This document shows, piece after piece, positions 1-10,300 of a stretch of 64,000 nucleotides of DNA (position 1 is the stretch's first letter; each line of letters starts with the position of its first letter). The notes below the pieces were generated by a model. That model made no database searches. It was given only the letters and a program-made list of their open reading frames with translations, and was not told where the DNA came from. The DNA comes from Promicromonospora sukumoe 327MFSha3.1 (GTDB lineage: Bacteria > Actinomycetota > Actinomycetes > Actinomycetales > Cellulomonadaceae), in assembly GCF_000385135.1 (NCBI RefSeq), contig NZ_ARQM01000012.1, forward strand, positions 124,001 through 188,000, written 5' to 3'. The translations under genes and the position numbers were made by a program.

Positions 1-616
1 GCACGTAGGCGCCGAAGGTGATGATCGAGACGCCGGTGGCCAGGCCGTCCAGGCCGTCGGTCAGGTTCACCGCGTTGGACCAGGCGGAGACCAGCAGGTT
101 GGCCCAGATCACGAAGAGGATCAGGCCCACGGTCGCGCCGGCGAACGCGAGGTCGAACTCGGTGTCGCGCAGGAACGAGATCCTGGTGGACGCCGGGGTG
201 CGCGAGTTCTCGTTGGGGAACTGCAGCGCGAGCACGGCGAACGAGATGCCGACGATGCCCTGGCCGATCAGCTTGGCGCGCGCCGTCAGGCCGAGCGAGC
301 GCTGCTTGCGGATCTTGGTGAAGTCGTCAAGGAACCCGACCAGGCCGAGGCCGGCCATGAGGTACAGCGCGAGGAGCGCCGACACGCTCGGCAGGCGGCC
401 CGACACCAGCATCGAGGCCGCGAACCCGATGAGCGTGGCCGCGATGATGACGACGCCGCCCATGGTCGGGGTGCCGCGCTTGGTGAAGTGCCCCGTGGGG
501 CCGTCCTCGCGGACGAACTGGCCGTAGTTCTTGTGGACCAGGAACCGGATGAAGACCGGGGTGCCCAGCAGGGCCACGAGCAGCGCCACCGCGGCGCTGA
601 CCAGGATCGCGATCAC
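1..616 (-). CDS. mraY: Phospho-N-acetylmuramoyl-pentapeptide transferase, N-terminal part (cut by window edge)
   Basis: Membrane enzyme that moves phospho-MurNAc-pentapeptide from UDP to undecaprenyl phosphate, giving lipid I. The first 205 codons are present and the rest lies left of the window. The start is GTG at 616, overlapping the murF stop as GTGA, so the two genes are translationally coupled. The N-terminus is a membrane helix ([18 protein letters not shown]). The family signature [17 protein letters not shown], holding the Asp pair, and the later [12 protein letters not shown] motif are both visible. Several hydrophobic segments lie between them. It is the last visible gene of the left half of the dcw cluster, in the usual order murE-murF-mraY. 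Identification is firm; only completeness is unknown. Confidence 0.96.
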   Translation of the reverse strand, partial: MIAILVSAAVALLVALLGTPVFIRFLVHKNYGQFVREDGPTGHFTKRGTPTMGGVVIIAATLIGFAASMLVSGRLPSVSALLALYLMAGLGLVGFLDDFTKIRKQRSLGLTARAKLIGQGIVGISFAVLALQFPNENSRTPASTRISFLRDTEFDLAFAGATVGLILFVIWANLLVSAWSNAVNLTDGLDGLATGVSIITFGAYV

Positions 617-2064
617 TTGTTGTTGTCCTTAGCGGTCAGAGCCATCGACAGGTGGTCGCCGAGCTCCCAGAGTCCGGAGCCGAGCGAGGACTTCACGAGC
701 ACGACGTCGCCGGGCTCCAGCGACTCGTCCAGCATTGCGCGGGCGGCGGCCAGGTCGGGCACGAAGATCGACTCCGACCCCCAGGAGCCTTCCTGCATGG
801 CGCCCTCATGGATGTGATAGGCGCCGTCGCCGACGACGACGAGCTGCTTGATGTTCAGCCGTACCACGAGGCGGCCGATCTCGTCGTGCGCGGCGCGCGC
901 TCCTTCACCGAGCTCTCGCATCTCGCCGAGCACCGCGACGGAGCGGCGCGTGCGCCCCGCCATGACGGCGAGGGTGCGCAGGGCGGCCTTCATCGAGTCC
1001 GGGTTCGCGTTGTACGCGTCGTCGATCACGGTGACGCCGTCGGGCCGCTCGGTGACGGCCATGCGGTGCGGGCTGCGGGCGGTGGCCTCGGTGAGCCGCT
1101 GCGCGACGTCGGGCAGGGACACCCCGAGGCGCAGGGCGACCGTGGCCGCGGCGAGCGCGTTGCTCACGTGGTGCGGGCCGACGAGCTGGAGGGCGACGTC
1201 GGCGCGCTGCTCGCCGTCGCCGGACGGCGCGATCCGGAGCGTGAAGGCCGCCCGGCCCGTGGCGTCGACCGTGATGTCCTCGGCGCGGACGTCGGCGGCG
1301 GGGATGGTGCCGAAGGTCTGGAGGGTCGTGCCGGGCGCGGCCTGGCCGGCCATGGCGGCGACGCGCAGGTCGTCGGCGTTCAGCACGACCGTGCCGCCGT
1401 CGACCACACCGGAGACCATCTCGGCCTTGGTCTTCGCGATGGCCTCGACGCTGCCGAAGTGGCCCACGTGCGCCACGCCCACGGCGAGCACGACGCCGAC
1501 GTTCGGCGGCGCGATGCGCGTGAGGTAGGCGATGTTGCCGATGCGGTCGGCGCCCATCTCGGCGATCAGGTAGCGGGTCTGCTCGGTGACGCGGAGCACC
1601 GTGAGCGGCAGGCCGATCTCGTTGTTGAACGAGCCGGTGGGGACGATGATGGCGTCCTCGCCGCTCACCTCGGGGGTCAGCAGCTGGCCGAGCAGGTCCT
1701 TGGTGGTGGTCTTGCCGACCGAGCCGGTCACGCCCACGACCTTGGGCCAGCCGTCGCCGCCCTCGCGGACCGTCGCCAGGACGTACCGGGCGAGCTCGCC
1801 CAGGGCCTCCTGCGGGTCGTCGACGACGACGGTGGGCAGGCCATCCAGCTCGCGGGCCGCCAGCACGAGCGTGGCGCCCGCCGCGACGGCACGGGCCGCG
1901 AAGTCGTGCCCGTCCACCCGCTCCCCCGGCAGGGCCACGAAGAGCGCACCGGGCGCGGCCTGGCGCGAGTCGATGATCACCGCCCCCGTGACCGTGACGT
2001 CCGGGTCGGCGTGCAGCCGCCCGCCGGTGGCTGCGGCGACCTGTGCCGCAGACAGCTCGATCAT
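613..2064 (-). CDS. murF: UDP-MurNAc-tripeptide--D-Ala-D-Ala ligase (MurF)
   Basis: Cytoplasmic Mur ligase that adds D-Ala-D-Ala to the UDP-MurNAc-tripeptide. The protein is 483 residues, normal for the family. The start is ATG at 2064 ([15 protein letters not shown]), with GGAGAGGA about 10 bases upstream; the open frame runs further upstream but only across murE in another frame. The ATP-binding loop [13 protein letters not shown] and the ligase motif [11 protein letters not shown] are present, as is the N-terminal substrate domain with [16 protein letters not shown]. The gene lies 82 bases after murE and overlaps mraY by four bases. Nothing looks broken. Confidence 0.96.
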   Translation of the reverse strand: MIELSAAQVAAATGGRLHADPDVTVTGAVIIDSRQAAPGALFVALPGERVDGHDFAARAVAAGATLVLAARELDGLPTVVVDDPQEALGELARYVLATVREGGDGWPKVVGVTGSVGKTTTKDLLGQLLTPEVSGEDAIIVPTGSFNNEIGLPLTVLRVTEQTRYLIAEMGADRIGNIAYLTRIAPPNVGVVLAVGVAHVGHFGSVEAIAKTKAEMVSGVVDGGTVVLNADDLRVAAMAGQAAPGTTLQTFGTIPAADVRAEDITVDATGRAAFTLRIAPSGDGEQRADVALQLVGPHHVSNALAAATVALRLGVSLPDVAQRLTEATARSPHRMAVTERPDGVTVIDDAYNANPDSMKAALRTLAVMAGRTRRSVAVLGEMRELGEGARAAHDEIGRLVVRLNIKQLVVVGDGAYHIHEGAMQEGSWGSESIFVPDLAAARAMLDESLEPGDVVLVKSSLGSGLWELGDHLSMALTAKDNNK

Positions 2065-2146
2065 GCCTGTGTCGTCCTCTCCTGCGTGGGTCCTGCTGGG
2101 GATGCTGCTGCGCCGTCGGCGTTCCGCACGGCGCGTCCTGCTCGGG

Positions 2147-3751
2147 TCACGCGCCGCGGGCCGCCAGGGCGGCGCGCGCCTCGACCCGGTCGTCGAGCAC
2201 GTGGTCCACGCCGGCGATCTCCTGGATCGTCTCGTGCCCGCGGCCGGCCACCAGCACGGTGTCGTCCGGGCCGGCCCCCAGGATCGCGGCGCGGATCGCG
2301 TCCGCGCGCGGGGCGACCTCGTGGACCTCCACGGTACGCGAGGCGCCGTCGTCCGCGGGCTCCACGGTGCCCGGCGTGCCGCTGCCGGGGGTGCCGTCGC
2401 CGGGCGTGTCGACGCCGGTTCCAGCCAGGACCTCGGTGCGCACCTTGGCGGGGTCCTCGTCGTGCGGGTCGTCGTCCGTGACGTAGACGACGTCGGCGCC
2501 GTGCACCGCGGCGGCGCCCATGAAGGGGCGCTTGCCGGGGTCGCGGTCGCCGGTGGCGCCGAACACGACGGCCAGCTTGCCCGTCGTCGTCGGGCGCAGG
2601 GCAGCGAGGGCGAGCTCCAGGGCCTCGGTGTTGTGCGCAAAGTCCACGACCACGCGCGGGGCCATGGCCAGTACCTCCATGCGGCCGGGCACGGTGGCGC
2701 TCAGGCCGTCGGCGGCCGCCAGGGCGTCGGTGACGTCGCGGATGTCGGAGCCGCCCTCCAGCACCATCGCGACGGCGAGGGCCGCGTTGGCGACGTTGTA
2801 GCCGCCCGGCAGCGAGGTGGAGGTGCGCAGCGTGCGCCCGTCGTGGTGCGTCAGCGTGAACGCGGACCCGGTGCCGTGCGGCGCGACGTCGGTGACGACC
2901 CAGTCGGCGGCCTTGTCCGGCAGCGTGGTGAGCGTCGCGACGGGGATCTGGGCCTCGTTCGCCATGCGGTCGCCCCAGGCGTCGTCGACGGTGACGACGC
3001 CGCGGCGGGCGCGGGCGGGCGTGAACAGCTCGGCCTTGGTGGCGAAGTAGGACTCGAAGTCGCCGTGGAAGTCCAGGTGGTCCTGCGTCAGGTTGGTGAA
3101 CCCGGCGACGCCGAACACGACACCGTCCACGCGGTGCTGCGCCAGGGCGTGGGAGGAGACCTCCATGGCGAGCGTGCGGACGTGGTCCTCGCGCATCGCG
3201 GCCAGGAGGGCCTGCAGGTCGGCAGCCTCGGGCGTGGTGAGCGTGCTGGCGATGACCCGGTCCCCGGAGCGGGTCTCGACCGTGCCGATCAGGCCACCGA
3301 TCCAGCCCAGCGCCCGCAGCAGATGGTCGAGCTGGTAGGTCGTGGTGGTCTTGCCGTTGGTGCCGGTGACGCCGAAGGTCATCAGGTCCTCGGCGGGGTT
3401 GCCCAGCACCCAGGCGGCGACGGAGCCGAGGATGGCGCGGGGGTCGTCCGCGACGACGACCGGCGTGGTGCTGCCGGCCCCGATCAGCTCGGCCCCGCGC
3501 GCGTCCGTGAGGACGGCGGCGGCCCCGCGCCGGACGGCGTCCGCGGCGAACTGCGCGCCGTGCGCGCGGGCGCCGGGCAGGGCCACGAACAGGTCCCCGT
3601 CCTGGACCACCCGGTTGTCCGAGGCCACGCAGGTGACCGCGGCGTCAGCGGGCTGACCTGGGGCGATGGTGAGGCCGAACGCGACGGCGAGGTCCGAGAC
3701 CTGACGCGCTGTCGTGGCGGCCGGTCGGATCCGGTCGATCGGGGATGTCAC
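2147..3751 (-). CDS. murE: UDP-MurNAc-dipeptide--amino acid ligase (MurE)
   Basis: Mur ligase that adds the third, diamino acid residue of the peptidoglycan stem. GTG at 3751 (MTSPIDRIRPAATT) gives 534 residues; an AGG sits about 10 bases before it, a weak site. Visible motifs: DNRVVQDGDLFVALPG in the N-terminal domain, the P-loop GVTGTNGKTTTTYQ, and the carbamylated-lysine region around HLDFHGDFESYF. At about residues 426-434 the motif is DDDPHDEDP, not the DNPR of meso-DAP-adding enzymes, so L-Lys or L-Orn is the likelier substrate (inference). A Gly/Thr/Pro-rich insert (GDGTPGSGTPGT) at about 444-470 is unusual. In most bacteria murE directly follows ftsI; here ftsI is about 23 kb away, so this half must have another promoter. 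Confidence 0.95.
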   Translation of the reverse strand: MTSPIDRIRPAATTARQVSDLAVAFGLTIAPGQPADAAVTCVASDNRVVQDGDLFVALPGARAHGAQFAADAVRRGAAAVLTDARGAELIGAGSTTPVVVADDPRAILGSVAAWVLGNPAEDLMTFGVTGTNGKTTTTYQLDHLLRALGWIGGLIGTVETRSGDRVIASTLTTPEAADLQALLAAMREDHVRTLAMEVSSHALAQHRVDGVVFGVAGFTNLTQDHLDFHGDFESYFATKAELFTPARARRGVVTVDDAWGDRMANEAQIPVATLTTLPDKAADWVVTDVAPHGTGSAFTLTHHDGRTLRTSTSLPGGYNVANAALAVAMVLEGGSDIRDVTDALAAADGLSATVPGRMEVLAMAPRVVVDFAHNTEALELALAALRPTTTGKLAVVFGATGDRDPGKRPFMGAAAVHGADVVYVTDDDPHDEDPAKVRTEVLAGTGVDTPGDGTPGSGTPGTVEPADDGASRTVEVHEVAPRADAIRAAILGAGPDDTVLVAGRGHETIQEIAGVDHVLDDRVEARAALAARGA

Positions 3752-4041
3752 GGAGAAGAACCTACCGTCTCGCGGGGGTGGGTCTCGTCCTGGGTGTGGG
3801 CCTTGGGTGGTGGCTGTGGGGTGGTCCGAGCCACGGTCGGCACCCGTCTGAGAACGCAACACGATTGCAGGCGAGGTGAGTCTGCTGCATCAGATGCCGA
3901 CAAGCAACCATTCGACGAGCCCAAGCGAGAAAAACCTACGCAAGGGCGCCGCAGAGTGGGGCCCCGAAGGAGCAGCCGACTCCTACAACGGGCACCTGGC
4001 TCGCATAAATTGGCGGTCGACCAACTCAGGCTCCCGATTGA
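3752..4041. other. Non-coding stretch at the left junction of the block that splits the dcw cluster
   Basis: 290 bases between murE and the candidate immunity gene. No credible gene was seen on either strand. It should hold the promoter that drives murE-murF-mraY, but no clear -35/-10 pair stands out. The part nearest murE is GC-rich like murE; the distal part (about 3860-4040) is visibly richer in A and T, like the neighbouring toxin tip. No inverted repeats, target-site duplication or integrase site were recognised. Confidence 0.5.
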
Positions 4042-4377
4042 TTATGGATAAACATCGCGCACCAGCCAACCGACATCCCCCATGTTTGGCTCTCGACCCA
4101 AATCGCGGATGGCTTTCATAAGGCGATCCGCTGAATCTTGATCAGCCCACAGATGGAAGCGACCCGACCGATCGTCAATCTCGCCGACTCGCACACCACT
4201 CAACAATAGTGCGCGCAAGGCAGCGTCTACAATTTCGAGAATCTCGTCGTCTGAAGCGCGATCGACAAGACGGCGAACATGCCAAAAGAGCGTCCATATT
4301 TCCACTCCATCATTGACTAGTTCACGATCAACCAATAGCGCGATGCGCGCTGCCACAAGGGCTACATTCGAGCTCAT
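4042..4377 (-). CDS. Candidate immunity protein for the RHS toxin
   Basis: A 111-residue, mostly helical, acidic protein (MSSNVALVAARIALLVDREL) that I do not recognise as a named family. Its ATG at 4377 overlaps the TGA of the giant RHS gene as ATGA, so it is translated right after the toxin tip. This is the usual place for a cognate immunity gene in polymorphic toxin systems. There is no signal peptide or membrane segment, as expected for a cytoplasmic inhibitor. Base composition is foreign: 99 of the 180 bases from 4081 to 4260 are G or C, far below the neighbouring housekeeping genes. The immunity role is inferred from position, size and composition only. Confidence 0.7.
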   Translation of the reverse strand: MSSNVALVAARIALLVDRELVNDGVEIWTLFWHVRRLVDRASDDEILEIVDAALRALLLSGVRVGEIDDRSGRFHLWADQDSADRLMKAIRDLGREPNMGDVGWLVRDVYP

Positions 4378-7300
4378 GGATTGTACTTTACCTTCTTAAT
4401 GTCATCGAATCCCGGTATGTTTACATCGACAGTCGCCGCCGAATGGGGACTGCGACTCATTTCTGTGCGCAACTGCACGAAACCCCCGTTAGGCAACTTA
4501 ACGCGCGTCAACTTTGCATTGTTGGCAACCACCTCACCGCCCTTGCGCAATTCCTCGAACATCTTCTCCGCGTCAGCCAGGCCCCCTTGGAGTACGCGGA
4601 TCGAATCATCCGAGCCCTCGGCACCCAATGCGGAACCTCCGGGTCGGAGAATCCCCTCGAAGTCCGCCATCTCAGGGTAGTCCGCATTATGCACCAGGAC
4701 CGGGCTGCTGCCAGCCAACGCATAGTAGTTGTGGTCGCGGGTGACGCGGAAGTTGTAAACCATCTCGGCCTTGGGGAGCACCTCGACCCCGTCGAGCCTG
4801 ACAATACCGTCCGGAGTGGATAGCAAGTCACCGGCGGATAGATCACGCGTTTCAGTCCAGCCTTGACCCTCGACCCAGAAAGGGTGCTCCGCTGTCGTCG
4901 TGAGAACCGACCCAGCGACCGTGAGTTCGTAGAGCGTCTCGGCGCGTCGAATGTAAGTCCTATCAACCTCTCGGAGTTCGTCTTCGCCGGTCTCGAAATT
5001 CTTGGCCCAAACCTTATCGCCGACCTCGATCTCTTCAATTGGCCTGGGACCGTCTTCAGTCAGGACCAACGTGCCCGCAACAAAGCACTTGCCTCCAGGA
5101 ACACCACAATCTCCACCTCTGCAGGCTTTTGCAGAGCCCGCGAGCTCGTCGCCGCTTCTCGTGTAGTTCCCCCCAGGGGCGAGGACTCCTGCGACCATAA
5201 GGGCCGCATCGCCATTACTCGTGTCCTGATAGGCCGGGCAATCTTCTTGGACGCAAGCAAGGTAGAGGCCCAGATTTGCCGCTTCGGCGAAGACAGTGAA
5301 CCATGATGCGCCGTTGAGGATTTTCTCCGTCTGTGGCGCATAGACCGAGGCGAGAATGGTGTACCTCATGCTGTGCTCGGGACTCGTGGAGCTGCCGTGC
5401 AGCTCGCCCGCGGTACCCAAGCTCAGCGACGTCCCGTTGACCACATTAGGCACTCCGGAAGAAATTGTCATAGGCCCGGAGTAGGTCTGGCCGCCCCAGC
5501 CGGTGTTCCATCCGTCGCTGCTGGAGTGAGCGTCGATTACTTCCTGACTGAGGTCGCTGAATCCCACACCGGACTGGTGCCAGGGCCGTGGCTCAAGCCC
5601 ATCGGGATCCCAGTTTGTGGTCGGGTTGTTGTTGGCGTAGGAGTATGCGTTCCACTGGTCCGGGTCGGTCAGGTCCATGACCGGGTCCACCGTCAGGAAC
5701 TTACCAATGGTTTCGTCGTACCAACGCGCCCCCACCAGCGTCAGACCCGTGGCTTCGTCCCGGACCTTGCCCAGGAACTCGTGGTCACCCGGCGCCGAGA
5801 CCCCACCGCGCTGCTCACCGAACGGCAGCGTGTAGTGCTTGTCCACGCTCGTGGTGGTCCAGTTGGTGTTGTGCACCGAGGCCAGCGGCGTCCCCTGCGG
5901 GTTATTGATCAGCGACGTCACACCGCCGAGCCCGTTGGCGGTACGCATCGCGACCGTCTGCCCGGCGAAGCTGTAGTACCGAGCGGCGGTGACGGTGCCG
6001 TTGGCAGCCTTGGTGATCTCCTGACCGCCGAGGTACACCGTCATCGAGCCGTCCGGCGCGGTCCGCACGATGCGGTCGCCATCGGCGGTGTACAGGTTGC
6101 GGCCGGCGGCCGTCGTCGTCGTGCCCGTGCCGCGGTCCGGGCCCGTACCGGAGGACTGGTCGCCGTCGCTGTCATCATCACCGGAGCCCGGCTCGGGTTC
6201 CGGGTACACCGTGGTGGCGAGGCTGGTCGAGGCCAGCTCGGTCTCGTGGTCCCAGCCCAGCGACAGCTTTGTGGTCAGGTAGTCGCCGTCCTGCGACTGG
6301 GTCAGCGTCCGGCCCGCGTTGTCGTACGTGAACGACGTCTCCGTGCTGCCGCTGGGTCCGTCCGTCGTGATCGACGTGACCGCGTGCGGCCCAGCGAACT
6401 CGCCCGCGTCCGTGGCTTTGCCGTTTCCGTTGAGATCCCGGCTGCCCACGTATGCGTAGTCGATCTTGGTGGTTTCCCCACCGTCGATGTCACCCGCGAG
6501 GCCGCGAGTGCGGTAGGTCTCGTCGGTACGGTTGCCGATCGCGTCGTACTGGAATGACGTCCAGTACGGCGCAGCTCCGCCCAGCGCCGGGATCGACCTC
6601 GCCAGCCCGCAGTCACCGGACGCCGGGGTCCAGGCCTCGGCCAGACGTCGCATTGCTTCGTACTGGTAGCACTGCTTGTCCGCGGCGCGGCCTACCGCCG
6701 TCGGCTTGTCCTGGGCACTGAGCACGTTGCCGGCGTCGTCGTACGCGTACTTGATGTCGAGCTCGGTGCCGCCGATCCGCTCCCGATCGAGCTTGACGTT
6801 CGTGAGCCTGCTGGTACCGACTTCGTACCCGTAGGACACGACGGTGCCGTAGGTGTTGCCGAGGTCAAGGTAGGACAGCCGGCCGAAGACATCGGTACGG
6901 CTGGAGGCGACGTACGTGCCCCACCCGAACCCGCCACCCATCCACTCGGCGACGCTCGTCTCGTCGTCGAAGTGGTTGGTGACTGTTTCCTTCTGCAGCC
7001 CACCGGCGGCCGGGTACGTGGTCGAGGCGACCTGCCCGTCCGCGGTGTAGGCGACCTTCTGCTCGTAGGTCCCCTTGAGCCCGGCCATCTTGGGGGTGTC
7101 GGGGATGACAGTCACCGTCCCAGTTGGGCGGTAGGCAGCGTCGAATCCGGTCAGCGCGGTGATGAACTCGCCGCCCCCGTCCGCCTCCGACGCGACGCGC
7201 GTGGAGCTGGTGACCTGTCCCTTGGCGTTGATCTTGTCGGGCGCGTAGGACGTCAGGACGTCATAGGTCCACTTGGCGCGGACCGCGCCGGTGATCGGGT

Positions 7301-10300
7301 CATCCTGCCGGACAGCCGTGCGGCGTCCGAGCTTGTCGTAGGTGTAGAAGAGCTTCTGGCCCGCGCCGTTCGTCACCGACGTGGTCTGGCCCGCGGCGTC
7401 GTACTCCGTGATCGTCGTACCGGCGTCCGGGTCGACGGCCTTGTCCTGTCGGCCGAGCTTGTCGTACTCGTAGGTCCACTCGTTGGTGTCGGTGTCCAGC
7501 ACCTTCGACAACCGACCGGCGCCGTCGTACTGGTACTTGGTCGACTGCTCGTCCAGGTCCAGCACACCGTCCAGCGTGCGGACCGTCACGTGCTCGACAG
7601 GGTCGCGCAGGAACTGGTTCAGCTCCACGGTCCGACCACGGGCGTCGACCACGGTCTGGGTCGGGGTCGCGCCGTCCGGAGGAATGACGGTGGTGGTGGC
7701 ACCGTCATAGTACGAAGTGGTGCGCCACCGCTCGTAGGACGGATTCGAGGGCGTCCCCGTGAACAGCGCCTCGGTCCTGACGCGCCCCAGACCGTCGTAG
7801 GTGAAGACCGTCTTGGACTCCGGTTCGACGGCCGCGCCCACGAGGGTCGTGCTCGGGCTACCGGTCGCGAACCAGGCAGAGGTGGTGAGCGCGACCCGGC
7901 CGTTGACGTCGTACTCCGTGTCGGTGACGAGACGGCCGTTGACGGCTTCCTCGTTGCCGTCCTGCGACTCCGTCTGCGTCTGGACGGGGCGCAGCAGCCC
8001 GTCGTACAGGGCCACGGAGACGTGGTACTTGACCCCGTCCGCGGCGAGCGTCTTGGTGGTCACCGTATTCACGCCGTTGCGCGACGTCGAGTACGCGTAC
8101 GTGACGTTCGCCGACTTGCCCTCCCGGTCCGGGTAGGTCACCGACAGCAGGCGTCCGGCGGCGTCGTAGGTCGCCTTCGTGGGACGTTGATTCGCGTCAC
8201 TCACCGTCGTCGGGACGCCGAGCAGCGGATGCAACGTGGTGGTGGACTCGTGTGCCGTCAGGGTGACGCCGTCACCGTCGCCGTCGCCCGGGCCGTCGGG
8301 GTCCGGGCTCTTGGTGGTCACCGTGGCAGGGACGCCCTGTGCGGTCTCGTCGTAGTGCGTCTCGGACACACGCCCCAGCGGGTCAGTCGTTTTCTCTACC
8401 CGGCCCCGGTCGTCATACTCCGTGTACACGGTCGGAGACTCGTCGTCGAGAACGCCGTCCTTGTCGTTCGTCCGGACGCTCGTCGGTAGCCCCCGGTCAC
8501 GAGGATCGTCATAGTTGATCTCGGATGCCGCGACCAGCTGGTCGAGAGTGGTGTCCGTAACGCCGCAGCGCACGCTGACCGTCTTGGTCGTAATCGGCAC
8601 CACGAAGTGCTTGGCGCTGTTCGTCAGATAGTCGGTGGTCGTGCACAGGTCGTCTGACGTCGTGTTGTCGTCCGCTGTCTCCGAGAACGCCCCGTAGTCG
8701 TTGACCTTGGTGACCTGTCCGTGCTCGCCGTACTCCGTCTCGGTTCGCGTCACGTACTCCTGCGAGCCGTCGGCCTTGTACGACGCGGTGTAGACATCCG
8801 TCCGGCTGGTCCGGGTGGCAACCAGCAGGTTGTCCGTCTCGGTACTGCCCGTTCTCGCCGTCTCCTCCGCCTCGGGGATGGTGATCGTCTTGGAGACCTC
8901 GGTCTGCCCGTTGAGCACGGTGCTCGTGACCGGCATCCCGGCAAATCGCTCGTGGTCGGTGACCTGGCTCGTCGTGATCGGGGCCAGGTCGAGATTGATG
9001 CTCTTGCCAGTGCCCTGCAGGTACCGGGTCCTGGTCTTCGCGGCGACCGAGCCGGACCCCGTCGTGGTGGTGACAGTCATGTACCCGCGGTTGACCGAGT
9101 AGGTGCGGTCCTTCTTCGGTGTCAGGGGGTCGTCGATCCGTGCCCACTCGATGCCGTCGTCGTACGAGTACGAAGTGACAACAGGAACACTGAACGCACC
9201 GGTCTGGCCCGCCGACTGGGTCACCTTGGACACCATGTAGGCGTGGAAATACTCGCTGCGCGGCTTTGGCATGCCCCACGGGTGCCACACCACCGGGAAG
9301 CATCGTGACTTGTTGTCCTGCTGTTGTTTGAGATCGAGGTAGCCCTGTGGCTCCGGCTTGTAGACATCGGCGGTGCACTCGGTCGGGGTGTACTCGATCG
9401 AGATCGTCGCGCCGGTCTCGGTGGTGATACCCGTGACCCGGATGCGGTTCATGGCGGGCAGCCCGTCGGCGACGGTGTCCGCGACACGGCCCGGCAGCTG
9501 CCGCTCGCCGTCGAACCTGATCGGGTCGAAGGCGACGTCGTCCGACGCCGCGCTGCTGGGGCCGTTGGCCGTGCGCTTGATGGCGTCGAGCCACAGGATC
9601 CGGCCCGTGCCGTCGCCCGGGTCGCGCCACTTCTGCGTCAGCGCGACCGTGTCCTTGGCCGTCAGCGTGCCACCGACGTTCACCTTCGTCACCACGGTCG
9701 TGAGGCGCATGGTCGAGAAGAACGCCGGGCTTCGGACATCGGGGCAGCTCGTGCTCGACGAGCACTCCAGGTCCACGGGCGTGTCGTGCCAGCGCACCGC
9801 ACCAGCGGTCGTCCCGCGGTCGGCGATCTCGCAGTCCGTCGCAGCCGCCAGGCAGCGCTCGGCGACGACGAAGTCGACCAGGTTCGGGGCGCCCGCACCG
9901 GTTGCGGCGGTGGGCTCGGAGCCCGCGCGCGTGCCGTAGCTGATCCAGTCGAGCGTGCCGCCGCGCGTGTAGGAGCGCGTGGCACCCGTGTTGTTGTTCG
10001 CGCCGTACCGGTTGGTCTCGCTCTCGTACCGGTAGGTCATCGTGTTGTCCGACGTGTCGCGGACGTAGTCGAGGTTGAACCGCCAACCCATCTGCTGACT
10101 CGAGTCCTTGAACGCAGTCTTGTACCCGGGCTCGTTCGGGTGGTTGGAGTACACCGGCACGGTCCAACGGGAGTTCTGGGCCAGCGTGTCGCCGGAGTAC
10201 CGCTCGTCCTTGCCGAAGTAGTACCTGGTGCCGTCGGTGGTGGTGACCTCCCAGTACTCCCCTGCCCAGCCGGCGTCGGTCTTGGCGGCGTCACCCGTGG

